This document shows, piece after piece, positions 26,101 to 35,539 of a DNA stretch of 64,000 nucleotides. A program made the translations under genes and the position numbers. The notes beneath the pieces are model-generated. The model saw only the letters and a program-made list of their open reading frames with translations. It was not told the DNA's origin and searched no databases. Each line of letters opens with the position of its first letter. Position 1 is the first letter of the stretch. Origin of the DNA: Streptomyces sp. WMMC500 (GTDB taxonomy: Bacteria; Actinomycetota; Actinomycetes; Streptomycetales; Streptomycetaceae); assembly GCF_027497195.1 (NCBI RefSeq), contig NZ_CP114905.1, forward strand, positions 1,116,001-1,180,000, read 5' to 3'.

Positions 26101-28563
26101 TCATTTCGGGGCCCGCGGGACGATGCGGTACGTCGCCCCCGCTCTCGTCGGCAGCGTGAGGGCGTCACCGTCGGTGGAGAAGCGGGCGGGCCTGCCGTTG
26201 TCGCGGTAGACCCGGACCTCTCCGCGGAACGCCTCGTGGCGCAGCACGGCCTCCCCGCCCTTGGCCGAGGCGAGCCGGATCTCCGCGGGGTCGCCCGAGC
26301 GCCACGTCGCCCCCACGGTGAACGCACCGCGGGCCTTCAGCCCGTCCACGCTCCCGTCCTCCCAGGCACTCGGCAGAGCGGGCAGGAGGTCGATCGTGCC
26401 GAGGTGGCTCTGCAGCAGCATTTCGGCGATCCCGGCGGTGGCGCCGAAGTTGCCGTCGATCTGGTAGGGCGGGTGCGTGTCCCAGAGGTTGGGGAGCGTG
26501 CTGGTCTCAAGCTGCTGGGTGAGCAGCTTGTGCGCGCGGTCGCCGTCGAGCAGCCGCGCCCAGAAGTTGATCTTCCAAGCCTTGCTCCATCCGGTGCCGT
26601 CGTCTCCGCGGGCGTTCAGCGAGACCTTGGCGGCCTCGGCGAGGGCCGGCGTGGTGGTCGGAGAGATCTGCCTGCCGGGGTGGACGGCGAACAGGTGCGA
26701 GACGTGCCGGTGGTGCTCGTCCGGGTCGTCCCAGTCGGCCTTCCACTCCTGCAACTGCCCCCACGAGCCGACCCGCAGACCCGGGTCCAGCTTGCGCAGG
26801 ACGGTCTTCGCCTTCCTGGCGAAGACCTTGTCGCCGGTCTTGGCGGCGGCTTCCGCCGTGTCCGTGAAGAGGTGCCAGAGGATCTGCTGGGACATCGACG
26901 CGCCGGCGGTCGCCGGGCCGATCTCCGGGGAGCGGCTGGGGGTGGCGACGAGGGTGCCGTCGGACGGGTCGGTGCGCAGGTTCCCGATCCAGAACTGCGC
27001 CGCCTCCTTCATCACCGGATAGGCGACCTCGGTGAGGTAGTCCTCGTCGAGGGTGAAGCGGTAGCGGTCGTAGAGCTGGTCCGCGAGCCAGGCGCCGGAC
27101 TCGGGGAAGAAGTACGCCGGGTGGTCCCAGGCGCCGGTGTGCCCGTAGATGTTGGCGGCGTGGTGGGCGACCCATCCCCGTCCGACCCCGAACATCTGCT
27201 TCGCCGTCACCCGCCCGGGCTCCCGCAGACCGTCGACGTAGTCGGACAACGGCTCGGCGGTCTCGGCCAGGTTGGCGACGTCGGCCGGCCAGTAGTTCAT
27301 CTGCAGGTTGATGTTGAGGTGGTAGTCGGCCTGCCAGGGCGGGGCCTCCATGTCGTTCCACACGCCCTGGAGGTTCGCGGGCAGGGAGCCCGGGCGGGAG
27401 GAGGCGGCCAGGAGGTAGCGGCCGTAGCGGAAGAACAGCTCCTCCAGCGCGCGGTCGGCGGCCTCCGGCCCCTCGCCGTACCGGCTAAGCAGCTCGTCGG
27501 TCGGCACGTCGGGCATCTCTCCGCCGAGGTCGAGCGTGACCCGGTCGAACAGCTCGGCGTGGTCGGCCTCGTGGTCGCGCAGCAGCGCGCCGTAGCCCTT
27601 GGCCGCCGCGTCGTCGGCCAGCTCGGTGACCCGGTCGTGCGGGTCCTCGCCCCGGTAGTCGGGGTAGTCGGCGGCGTAGTCGGTGCCGGCCGCCAGCACG
27701 AGTGTCACCTCGTCGGCGTCACGCACGCGCACCGTGCCGTCGGCCCCGTCGGTGCGCGAGCCGCCCTCGTTGAGCACCTGAAGCTGGGCCTCGTACGCCA
27801 GGCCGTTGCTGTCGAGCGCGCCGCTGACGGTGATCCGCCCGTCGTCGGCGCGGGCCGCGCTCGTCCGGTTGGGCGGGACGCCGATCCGGGAGGTGAGGTC
27901 CACCTGACCGGGTCGGTCGGCGCGGATGCGGGCGACGACGACGTCGTCTGCCGCGGTGGCGAAGTACTCGCGGGTGAACCGCACGTCGCCCGACCGGTAG
28001 GAGACCCCGGCGACGCCTCGGCCGATGTCCAGCTCCCGGCGGTACTCGGTCACCGGCGCCGCCTGGTCGGGGAAGTCGAGCCGCAGGTCGCCGAAGCTCT
28101 GGTAGGCCCCGAAGCGGCGGTGCCGGGGCGAGTCGGACGCGTGGCCGAGCATGTCCCGCACGTACTCCGGGGACACCTGGCCCTCGTCCCGGATCCGCTG
28201 CCTGACCTCCTCCAGCGCGCCCGGCCGGGGCTCGTCCCAGTTGCCGAAGTTGTAGTCGGACACGCCCGGCCCGCCGGTCCACAGCGTCTTCTCGTTGAAC
28301 TGCAGGCGTTCGGCCTCGACCCCGCCGAACACCGACGCGCCCATCGCACCGTTGCCGATCGGCAGCGACCGCTGCTCCCAGCCGTCGTGCGTGTCCGGGG
28401 CGGGCTCGTCGTACCAGAGAACGGAACCGCGGTCGGACCCGGCCGCCGCGGCATGCGCGGCCGGGACGTCGGATGACGGTGAGGTATCGACGGCGGCTGA
28501 GGGGATGGTGAGTCCCGCGCACAGCGCAAGCATGCTCAGCCCGATCACGGTGCGTCTGCCCAT
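26101..28563 (-). CDS. Secreted GH95-family alpha-L-fucosidase/galactosidase
   Basis: The 820-residue protein has a short signal (MGRRTVIGLSMLALCAGLTI) and then the GH95 layout: an N-terminal beta-sandwich with LPIGNGAMGASVFGG and FNEKTLWTGGPG, an (alpha/alpha)6 barrel with QADYHLNINLQMNYWP, and a C-terminal beta-domain. GH95 enzymes remove terminal alpha-1,2-L-fucose or L-galactose, for example from xyloglucan or pectic side chains. ATG 28563 is preferred (GGGGAG upstream) over an ATG nine codons earlier without a ribosome site. It is convergent with pcaL. Confidence 0.9.
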   Translation of the reverse strand: MGRRTVIGLSMLALCAGLTIPSAAVDTSPSSDVPAAHAAAAGSDRGSVLWYDEPAPDTHDGWEQRSLPIGNGAMGASVFGGVEAERLQFNEKTLWTGGPGVSDYNFGNWDEPRPGALEEVRQRIRDEGQVSPEYVRDMLGHASDSPRHRRFGAYQSFGDLRLDFPDQAAPVTEYRRELDIGRGVAGVSYRSGDVRFTREYFATAADDVVVARIRADRPGQVDLTSRIGVPPNRTSAARADDGRITVSGALDSNGLAYEAQLQVLNEGGSRTDGADGTVRVRDADEVTLVLAAGTDYAADYPDYRGEDPHDRVTELADDAAAKGYGALLRDHEADHAELFDRVTLDLGGEMPDVPTDELLSRYGEGPEAADRALEELFFRYGRYLLAASSRPGSLPANLQGVWNDMEAPPWQADYHLNINLQMNYWPADVANLAETAEPLSDYVDGLREPGRVTAKQMFGVGRGWVAHHAANIYGHTGAWDHPAYFFPESGAWLADQLYDRYRFTLDEDYLTEVAYPVMKEAAQFWIGNLRTDPSDGTLVATPSRSPEIGPATAGASMSQQILWHLFTDTAEAAAKTGDKVFARKAKTVLRKLDPGLRVGSWGQLQEWKADWDDPDEHHRHVSHLFAVHPGRQISPTTTPALAEAAKVSLNARGDDGTGWSKAWKINFWARLLDGDRAHKLLTQQLETSTLPNLWDTHPPYQIDGNFGATAGIAEMLLQSHLGTIDLLPALPSAWEDGSVDGLKARGAFTVGATWRSGDPAEIRLASAKGGEAVLRHEAFRGEVRVYRDNGRPARFSTDGDALTLPTRAGATYRIVPRAPK

Positions 28564-28697
28564 CTGGCTGCTCCCCACACCCGGATACATCGGAGGTGTT
28601 TCGGGAGCGTAGCGAGAACGCAGGGGGCCGAACAGCCCCTGGCGCGGATGAGATCGGATGTCTGCGGTGCTGGACCCTCACCCCCTCGCACCCGGCC

Positions 28698-29114
28698 TCA
28701 TGCGGGTGAGGCGAGCATCTCCTGGAGGATGCGCTTCAGCTCGCCACGGTCCCGCGGAGTGATCCGCGCCAGCCTGCGGTCGTACTCCGCCGCGAGGGCC
28801 GCAAGCGCGCGGTCCCGTACCTCCGCACCCTCCGTGGTCAGCACGAGCCGGTGACGCCGCAGGTCCGCTTCTTCGATCTCGCGCCGGATGAGCCCCTTGG
28901 CGACGAGGTTGCGGACGTAGACCGTCACGCTCGCCCTGGGCAGCAGCAGTGCCGCCGCGATCTCCGCCGGGTACGGCGACGCGGCCACCTCCGCCAGGAC
29001 GAAGAACTCCTTCGTCTCCAGCCCGAGCGCGGCCAGCTCTTCCGCGCAGGCATCCATGACGACGCTCAGCAGCCGCTGGTTCAGCGTCCATAGCTGCGCC
29101 CCGTCGACCGTCAT
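28698..29114 (-). CDS. MarR-family regulator
   Basis: The 138-residue winged-helix protein has a recognition region (YPAEIAAALLLPRASVTVYV) followed by the wing and RHRLVLTTEGAEVRDRAL. It diverges from an alpha/beta-hydrolase gene across 108 bases that hold direct repeats at 29138 and 29171. Autoregulation plus control of the hydrolase in response to a small phenolic or xenobiotic is the usual logic for such pairs. The ligand is unknown. Confidence 0.9.
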   Translation of the reverse strand: MTVDGAQLWTLNQRLLSVVMDACAEELAALGLETKEFFVLAEVAASPYPAEIAAALLLPRASVTVYVRNLVAKGLIRREIEEADLRRHRLVLTTEGAEVRDRALAALAAEYDRRLARITPRDRGELKRILQEMLASPA

Positions 29115-29137
29115 GCAAGCACCCCATCCAAGTGGTA

Positions 29138-29180
29138 CGGTTCTGTATTAGTTCCATGCTGTACTAGTAGCGGTTCTGTA
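29138..29180. promoter_or_regulatory. Direct repeats in the MarR/hydrolase intergenic region
   Basis: CGGTTCTGTA occurs at 29138-29147 and 29171-29180, 33 bases apart (about three helical turns). A perfect TACTAGTA (29162-29169) lies between them. These are candidate MarR binding sites. Confidence 0.5.
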
Positions 29181-29222
29181 CTGGGCAGCCAGGGAACCAC
29201 AACCTCACGAAAGGCGCCATCC

Positions 29223-30137
29223 ATGCTTCGGCACCTCACGATCCCGCGCGGACCGATCGAGCTCGCGGCCCACCTCCACCTGCCCGACGACGCCGACGCC
29301 GACGCGCCGCTGCGCACCGTGGTGCTCTCCACTCCCGGCAGCAGCGTGAAGGAGCAGATCGGCGCCACCTACGCGTCCCGCCTCGCCGCCCGCGGCATCG
29401 CGGCGCTCGTCTTCGACCCCGCCCACCAGGGGCAGAGCGGCGGCGAGCCACGCGACCTCGAAGACCCCTACCGCCGTGGTGAGGACATCTCCTACGCCAT
29501 CGACGCACTCGTCACGACACCCGGCGTCGACCCGCGGCGCATCGGCGTCCTCGGCATCTGCGCCGGCGGCGGCTACGCCGTACACACGGCCCGCACCGAC
29601 CACCGCATCAAGGCGGTCGGCACGGTCGTCCCCGGCAACATGGGTACCTCGTTCCGCAGCTTCCAGTCCGACGGGCCGGCCGCCGCACTGGACGCCCTCG
29701 CCGACGCGCGCGTCGAGGAGTCCCGCTCGGGCGAGCTCACCCGCGTGAACTGGCTGCCCGACACCCTGGAGGAAGCCGCAGCGGCCGGTCTGACCGATGT
29801 CGACACCACCCAGGCGATCACCTTCTACCGCACCGAGCGCGGCGGGAACGAGCACTCCACCAACCGCCGCCTCTCGCGCGGCGACTCGCTGCTGCTGGGC
29901 TACGACGCGTTCCACCTGGTCGACCAGCTCATGACGCAGCCACTCCAGGTCATCCTCGCCGGCCGCATCGGCAACACCGGCAGCTACGACGCCGGCATGC
30001 AGTTGTGGAAGCTGGCTCCCCACCCGGTCGACCTCATGGTGATCGACGGCGCCGGCCACTACGAGATGTACGACGAGCCCGAGTACGTCGACGCCGCCGT
30101 CGACCGGCTCACCGACTTCTACGTCGACAACCTGTAA
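29223..30137 (+). CDS. Alpha/beta hydrolase with Cys at the nucleophile position
   Basis: The 304-residue cytoplasmic hydrolase resembles YcjY/dienelactone-hydrolase-like proteins: STPGSSVKEQ near the oxyanion loop, DPAHQGQSGG, nucleophile elbow GICAGGGY and terminal His in GAGHYEMYD. The elbow carries Cys, not Ser, as in dienelactone hydrolases. It would act on a small ester or lactone. GAAAGG lies upstream of the start. Divergent control by the MarR gene suggests induction by its substrate. Confidence 0.85.
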   Translation: MLRHLTIPRGPIELAAHLHLPDDADADAPLRTVVLSTPGSSVKEQIGATYASRLAARGIAALVFDPAHQGQSGGEPRDLEDPYRRGEDISYAIDALVTTPGVDPRRIGVLGICAGGGYAVHTARTDHRIKAVGTVVPGNMGTSFRSFQSDGPAAALDALADARVEESRSGELTRVNWLPDTLEEAAAAGLTDVDTTQAITFYRTERGGNEHSTNRRLSRGDSLLLGYDAFHLVDQLMTQPLQVILAGRIGNTGSYDAGMQLWKLAPHPVDLMVIDGAGHYEMYDEPEYVDAAVDRLTDFYVDNL

Positions 30138-30213
30138 GTCCGTCAACCGTAGGCAAATCCCCCGCGTACCCAGTACAAAGGCAGGACGACAACCACACCC
30201 CAGGGGGGCGGGG

Positions 30214-31458
30214 ATGGCGCAGCTCGAGGACTTGGAACCGCAGCGGATCGGGGGCGTCTTCCAGTCCTCCGCACCCATAGGTGTCCGATGGGCGATGCGC
30301 CGGCTGCGCAGAGTGCCGCGGCCTTACCGGAGGGCGGCTCGCGCGTTACTCCGCCTGCTGTACCTGCGCCTCACGGCCAAGACCAAGATCCTGCTGATCA
30401 GCCTGGCGGCCTCGGTCGTACTGCTGGCCCTGGCCGAGGCCGACGGAGTGCTGGGGGCTCCGGCCGGCACGGACAAGCGGTGGGCCCTGGACTACCTGTT
30501 CTCCGACGACGCCGCACTGAGCGAGATCAGTCTGTCCCTGCTCCAGGACCTGGCCGGCCTGGTGGTGCTGGCGGTCATCTTCGTCACGCCCGTCTTCTGT
30601 TGCCAGCAAGTCCAGGCCATCGGCAACTTCGTGCGGATGAACGAGCGGAACGGAGGCGCGGCGCGGCTGTCTCCCGAACGGATCCGCCGTCTCAACCGGC
30701 TGGTCCGCAGGACCAACGCGTGGTTCGGTGTCCTCGGCCGCCGGGACACCTCGCTGGCCATCGTGGTCGTCATGGCGATCGGCACGGCCTCCCTGTACGC
30801 CTTCGTCGACGACAACGGGCTCATGGAGACCTGGAACCCGACCAGCCTCCCCGACTCGGTGTGGCGCTCCGAGGTCTACGCCGGCTGGTGGGCCAACTGG
30901 CACACCCATCCCGAGCTGGCGATCGCCTTATGCGCGGCGGGCACCTACGCCTTCTACTTCCTGGCCAAGCAACTGTTCATGGGCGTTGTCTTCACCGTCT
31001 ACCTGTACCGGTCCGCGGCGCTCGGCTTCGGGGTGACCCCGAACATGCGGTTCGACAGCGACGGCTTCCACGGACTGCGCCCCCTGCGCCAGTTCATGCT
31101 GTGGACCTACGGCTCCGCCCTGGCCCATCTGGTCGGCCTGCTCATCGTCTTCATGGTCTGGCTGCCGGCCGCGCCGTGGATGGTCTTCCTGGTGCTGGCG
31201 GTGATGCTCGTGGACATCATCGTGATCGTCTACCCCTCCTCGATCGGCTACCACTCCGCCCTGGCCGTCAAGCAGGCCCACGTCGCCGCACTGTCCGAGA
31301 GCGAGCTTCCGCACGAGGAGCGTGACGCGGCGATAGCCCGGGTCTGGTCCGTTCCCGTGCTGCCGGTCACGACGCGCAAGGCCACGACCGGGATCATCCT
31401 CTACCTGCTGGTCCCCGCGGTGCCCGCGCTGATCCCCGTGCTGTTCCAGGGGATCTGA
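30214..31458 (+). CDS. Multi-pass membrane protein of unknown function with two TTA codons
   Basis: This 414-residue protein has a basic amphipathic N-terminus and about seven hydrophobic segments (near residues 57-75, 105-125, 180-198, 235-262, 300-320, 322-342 and 390-412). I do not recognise a family. Two in-frame TTA leucine codons occur at 30346-30348 (residue 45) and 30928-30930 (residue 239). TTA is very rare in Streptomyces and is read by the developmentally regulated bldA tRNA, so synthesis is probably delayed to late growth. It is monocistronic between an unrelated hydrolase and a convergent dehydrogenase gene. Confidence 0.88.
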   Translation: MAQLEDLEPQRIGGVFQSSAPIGVRWAMRRLRRVPRPYRRAARALLRLLYLRLTAKTKILLISLAASVVLLALAEADGVLGAPAGTDKRWALDYLFSDDAALSEISLSLLQDLAGLVVLAVIFVTPVFCCQQVQAIGNFVRMNERNGGAARLSPERIRRLNRLVRRTNAWFGVLGRRDTSLAIVVVMAIGTASLYAFVDDNGLMETWNPTSLPDSVWRSEVYAGWWANWHTHPELAIALCAAGTYAFYFLAKQLFMGVVFTVYLYRSAALGFGVTPNMRFDSDGFHGLRPLRQFMLWTYGSALAHLVGLLIVFMVWLPAAPWMVFLVLAVMLVDIIVIVYPSSIGYHSALAVKQAHVAALSESELPHEERDAAIARVWSVPVLPVTTRKATTGIILYLLVPAVPALIPVLFQGI

Positions 31459-31518
31459 CAGTCGCGCGACAGGCTTGGTGGCGGGCCCGCGCCGACGCGT
31501 CACGACCACCCCTCCGGC

Positions 31519-32901
31519 TCAGCCTTGCGGTATCGGGACCAGATCGGAGGTGACGACCCGGGCGCCGGTGGAGAAGGACTCGTTCGCGGCGAGGCCGGTG
31601 ACGAGCGCGAGCGCACCGTCGACCGCGGTGGCGCACCGCGCCGCGGCGTCGCCCGGGTCGGTGCCGGCGGCGGTGTCGGCGGCGGTGCGGGGCGTGGCTG
31701 CCGGATGGACGGGGCCGTACAGAGCGGTGAGCATCCGCTCGTCGCCGCCGCCGTGCCCGGCGGGGTCGTGATCCGGCAGCGGTACTTCGTACGGTTCGCG
31801 CCACAGCGGGCGCAGCAGGATGCGCGGCCCGCCGGGCGGGGCCGCAGGCGTGCCGCCCTGGAGGGCGCCCGTGCCGGAGTCCGTCGGCAGCCGCGGCGGT
31901 TGCCAGCGGCTCTCCTCGACCTCCAGTTCCAGCCTGCCGCCGGTGCCGTTGAACGCCACCCGGTAGCCCTCCCACGGGGAGTAGGCGGTCAGGTGGTACG
32001 TCATGGCCGCGCCGGTGTCGTAGCGCACCAGCACCGCCATGTCGTCCTCGATGGTGATGCCGTCGCCGAAGACGTTGCGGTCGCGCACGTACCCGTCGTG
32101 CGGCTCGGCGTCGAGGTAGAGCGAGCGCAGCTCGTCGCCCTCGGTCAGGGGCAGTGCGAAGGGGTCGCCCCTGGCCTCGTCGGCTCCGTGGGCGCGCTCG
32201 TAGTCGCGCCGGTAGCCGGTGCGCTCGCCCGCCTCGCGGCCGTAGAAGGCAAGCCGGCCGTAGCCGCACACGTGCTGCGGGCGGGCGCCGAGCCACCAGT
32301 TGACGAGGTCGAAGTGGTGGCTCGCCTTGTGCACCATCAGCCCGCCGCTGAGGTACTTCTGGCGGTGCCAGCGGCGGAAGTAGTCGGCGCCGTGCCGGAC
32401 GTCGAGCAGCCACTCGAAGTGGACGGACAGCACCTCGCCGATCGCGCCGGCGGCCAGTTGCCTGCGCACCTCCTCGTGCACCGGGTTGAAGCGGTAGTTG
32501 AACGCCACGGCCAGCTCACCGCCGGTGGCCTCGACGGTGCGCAGGATGCGCCGGCAGCGGCCCGCGTCGGTCGTCATCGGCTTCTCCGTCACCACCCGGC
32601 AGCCCGCTTCCAGCGCGGGCACGATGTACGCGTCGTGCAGGGCGTCGACGGTGGTGACGACCACCTCCTCGATGCCTTCGGTGCGCAGCCGTGCCCCGAA
32701 CTCCTCCGGCGCCCAGGCCGCCGCCTCCGGCTCGCCCGCGTCCTTCAGGAGCCGCTGGTGGTGGGCTATCCGCACCGGGTTGGGGTCGCACAGCGCCGCC
32801 ACCCGCAGGCCCGGGCGCCGGGCGAGCGCGGTGGTGTACATCTGGGCGCGCGAGCCGGTGCCCACGACGACGGCGCGGATCGGTGCTGCGGCGGGTGTCA
32901 T
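31519..32901 (-). CDS. Gfo/Idh/MocA-family sugar oxidoreductase
   Basis: The 460-residue NAD(P)-dependent enzyme has a Rossmann start (RAVVVGTGSRAQMY), the family EKP motif in RVVTEKPMTT and the active-site region GGLMVHKASHHFDL. The C-terminus is longer than usual and Gly/Pro-rich. ATG 32901 has AAGGG upstream. It diverges from a sugar ABC transporter whose operon ends in another Gfo/Idh/MocA enzyme. A shared role in an oxidised or modified sugar is plausible; the substrate is not identifiable. Confidence 0.9.
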   Translation of the reverse strand: MTPAAAPIRAVVVGTGSRAQMYTTALARRPGLRVAALCDPNPVRIAHHQRLLKDAGEPEAAAWAPEEFGARLRTEGIEEVVVTTVDALHDAYIVPALEAGCRVVTEKPMTTDAGRCRRILRTVEATGGELAVAFNYRFNPVHEEVRRQLAAGAIGEVLSVHFEWLLDVRHGADYFRRWHRQKYLSGGLMVHKASHHFDLVNWWLGARPQHVCGYGRLAFYGREAGERTGYRRDYERAHGADEARGDPFALPLTEGDELRSLYLDAEPHDGYVRDRNVFGDGITIEDDMAVLVRYDTGAAMTYHLTAYSPWEGYRVAFNGTGGRLELEVEESRWQPPRLPTDSGTGALQGGTPAAPPGGPRILLRPLWREPYEVPLPDHDPAGHGGGDERMLTALYGPVHPAATPRTAADTAAGTDPGDAAARCATAVDGALALVTGLAANESFSTGARVVTSDLVPIPQG

Positions 32902-33031
32902 GTCTGCCCTTTCCGGGGGTCAGCCGTCGGATGCATCGAGGCTACGGCTCATCGTCGTGCGTCCCCGGCTGCGTCGCGACGGGTGGTTCGCCGTACCGGA
33001 ACCGAGAGGTCGCGGCACCGGGCGCAAGGTG

Positions 33032-33060
33032 TTGACGGAGCCCTCGGGCCTCCTTACCAT
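33032..33060 (+). promoter_or_regulatory. Promoter of the second sugar transporter operon
   Basis: -35 TTGACG (33032-33037) and -10 TACCAT (33055-33060) are separated by 17 bases. The leader to the first gene is about 165 bases long. Confidence 0.6.
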
Positions 33061-33099
33061 CCACCAGCACTCAACAGGACCGCGCAAAGTCTTTCGTAG

Positions 33100-33120
33100 T
33101 CGAACGCGCTCTGCGTTCGA
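33100..33120. promoter_or_regulatory. Inverted repeat, probable operator
   Basis: TCGAACGC and GCGTTCGA are perfect 8-bp arms around GCTCT. The repeat lies about 33-53 bases after the predicted transcription start, the same relative place as in the GH3 and cellulase loci. Confidence 0.55.
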
Positions 33121-33231
33121 TCAGTCGTCGCGGATCTCGCCGCATGTGCTGTGGCCGGGTGTACGTCCCGGCGCCGGCGGCCGCATCCACCTCAGGGGAG
33201 CCGCGACCCCGGGCAAGGTGGTGCACGCGTC

Positions 33232-34518
33232 ATGGAAATGTCACGAAGGAGGCTGCTGGCGCTCGGCGCCGGGGCCGCCGCCGGCGGACTGGGGCTCGCG
33301 GGCTGCGGCTCGCAGCGCTCGCTCGGCGGCTCGGATGAGATCACGATGTGGACCTGGGACCGGTCGGTGAGCGACGAGTTGGTCGCCCGGGCCGAGACCG
33401 AGGGCATACCCGGAGCCGAGGGCTTCCGGGTCAGCCGCACCAAGGTCGGCGGCAACTACAACACCAAGGTGCGCACCACGCTCGCCGGCAAGTCCATGGT
33501 GCCGGACATCATCGGCGTCAACGCCGACGTGGCGACCTACTTTCCCAACCAGGACATGTTCGTCGACCTGAACGACTTCGGCGCGGCCGAACTGAAGGGC
33601 ACGTACCTGGACTGGAAGTGGGAGCAGTGCATCACGCCCGAGGGCCGGATGATCGCGTTCCCCATGGACACCGGCCCCACCGGGCTGTACTACCGCACGG
33701 ACCTGCTCAAGGAGGCCGGGATCACCACCGACCCGGAGGAGCTGGCCGCCCGGGCCCCGGACTGGGACGGCTTCATCGCCCTGGGCAAGGAGCTCCAGAA
33801 GTCCCAGGAGCGGGCGGTGATCTGCCCCCACCTCAGAAAGATCTTCGACGTCCGGATGGGGCAGCTCGGCGGCGACAGGTACATGACCGAGGACGACCGG
33901 TACGTCGGGGACCGCGACGAGGTCCGCGAGATCTTCGAGCTGGGCTACCGGGTGTCCAGGGAGGGCCTGTCGGCCGGTGCCCTGGACGGCTCCAACGACG
34001 TGGAGGGTGTGGTCACCAGCGGCCGCCAGCCGATCTCCATCGGCGCAAGCTGGTGGGGCCTTGCCTTTCCGGAGGCGGCCGCGCCGGACACCGAGGGCAA
34101 GTGGCGGGTGACCGCCCCGCCCGGCGGCGCCGGCAATGAGGGCGGCTCCTTCCTGGCGATCACGAAGTACTCCAAGAACCCCGAGGCGGCCTACGCCTTC
34201 GTCTCCTGGCTCCAGTCCCCGGAGAACCAGGTCACGGCGTTCACGGAGATGTCGCTGTTCCCGTCCTCGCCGCTCTCCTTCGAGATGCCGGAGATGCGTG
34301 AGCCGCGGCCCTTCTACGGCGGGCAGCGCACCATCGAGGTGTTCGGCCCGTCGGCGCGGGAGGTCAAGACCGCCTACCGGAGCCCGTACGACCGCGTGAT
34401 CGACCCCGTCATGTTCGACGAGATGGCCAACATCGACGCCGGCAAGAGCGTCGAGGCGGCCTGGAAGGACGCCCAGGACGCCATCGAGCGCGAGCTGACC
34501 CGTGAGGGGGTGTTCTGA
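33232..34518 (+). CDS. Sugar-binding lipoprotein of a second ABC transporter
   Basis: The 428-residue family 1 solute-binding protein starts with Tat-like SRRRLLALG and a lipobox LAGC (lipid Cys near residue 26). The fold signature DEITMWTWDRSVSDELV follows. ATG 33232 is used; ATG 33238 two codons on is an alternative. The ligand is unknown; neighbours suggest an oligosaccharide metabolised by Gfo/Idh/MocA dehydrogenases. It is followed 1 base later by the first permease gene. Confidence 0.92.
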   Translation: MEMSRRRLLALGAGAAAGGLGLAGCGSQRSLGGSDEITMWTWDRSVSDELVARAETEGIPGAEGFRVSRTKVGGNYNTKVRTTLAGKSMVPDIIGVNADVATYFPNQDMFVDLNDFGAAELKGTYLDWKWEQCITPEGRMIAFPMDTGPTGLYYRTDLLKEAGITTDPEELAARAPDWDGFIALGKELQKSQERAVICPHLRKIFDVRMGQLGGDRYMTEDDRYVGDRDEVREIFELGYRVSREGLSAGALDGSNDVEGVVTSGRQPISIGASWWGLAFPEAAAPDTEGKWRVTAPPGGAGNEGGSFLAITKYSKNPEAAYAFVSWLQSPENQVTAFTEMSLFPSSPLSFEMPEMREPRPFYGGQRTIEVFGPSAREVKTAYRSPYDRVIDPVMFDEMANIDAGKSVEAAWKDAQDAIERELTREGVF

Positions 34519-34519
34519 C

Positions 34520-35539
34520 ATGAGCCTCACCCCAACCCTGCGCGGGAGCGCCGGCAAGCTCCGCGGGAACGGCGTCAAGCCGCAGCCGGACGGGTCGAAG
34601 CCGCAGCCCCGCTGGCGCCGCTACTGGCCGATGTACGCGGCGGTGTCCCCGTTCTTCCTCCTCTTCGCCGTCTTCGGCGTCTTCCCGGTCGCCTTCTCCG
34701 TCTACCTGTCCTTCATGTCCTGGGACGGCATCGGGGACATGCAGTCGATCGGCTGGGAGAACTACGAGTACCTGATGACCGACTCCGACTTCTGGAAGTC
34801 GATCACCAACACCCTGATCATCTGGGTCCTGGCCACCGTCCCGATGGTCTTCCTGGCGCTGGTCATCGCCTACGCGCTGCACACCACCGTGCGGTTCAAG
34901 GCGTTCTACCGGGTGGCCTACTTCGTCCCCAACGTCACCTCGATCGTCGCGATGACCATCGTGCTCGGCTCGGTCTTCAGCGACAGCTCCGGGCTCCTCA
35001 ACAGCGCGCTGCGGGCGATCAGCGCCGGCGAGGTCGGCTGGCTGTCCGACCCGTGGGCGATGAAGGTCTCCGTCGCCGCGATCACCATCTGGCGGTGGCT
35101 CGGCTACAACACCATCATCTGCCTGGCCGGCCTGCAGGCCATCTCCAGCGACGTCTACGAGGCGGCCAAGGTCGACGGCGCCGGCGCCCGCCAGACGTTC
35201 TTCCGGATCACCCTCCCGATGCTCCGCCCGGTGATCCTCTTCGTCGCCATCACCTCCACCATCGGCGGGCTGCAGCTCTTCACCGAGCCGCAGGTGATGT
35301 TCCCCGACGACAGCGGGAACGTCGGCGGGCCCGGCGGCGAGGCCACGACCATCGTGCTCTACCTCTACCAGCAGGCGTTCATCTTCAACCGGTTCGGCTA
35401 CGGCGCGGCCATCGGCTGGGCGCTGTTCCTCCTCATCGCGGCGTTCTCCGTCATCAACTGGCGGCTGGTCGGCGGCCGCGACGAGGACACGGTCCGTACC
35501 CCCAGGCCCAGGAAGAAGGGGAAGTCCCGTGCGCGCTGA
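34520..35539 (+). CDS. Sugar ABC transporter permease, MalF type (second system)
   Basis: The 339-residue membrane protein has a charged tail, six or so helices and the coupling loop EAAKVDGAGARQTFFRITLP. ATG 34520 lies 1 base after the binding-protein stop. Its C-terminal tail is Arg/Lys-rich and overlaps the next gene by 11 bases. Confidence 0.92.
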   Translation: MSLTPTLRGSAGKLRGNGVKPQPDGSKPQPRWRRYWPMYAAVSPFFLLFAVFGVFPVAFSVYLSFMSWDGIGDMQSIGWENYEYLMTDSDFWKSITNTLIIWVLATVPMVFLALVIAYALHTTVRFKAFYRVAYFVPNVTSIVAMTIVLGSVFSDSSGLLNSALRAISAGEVGWLSDPWAMKVSVAAITIWRWLGYNTIICLAGLQAISSDVYEAAKVDGAGARQTFFRITLPMLRPVILFVAITSTIGGLQLFTEPQVMFPDDSGNVGGPGGEATTIVLYLYQQAFIFNRFGYGAAIGWALFLLIAAFSVINWRLVGGRDEDTVRTPRPRKKGKSRAR

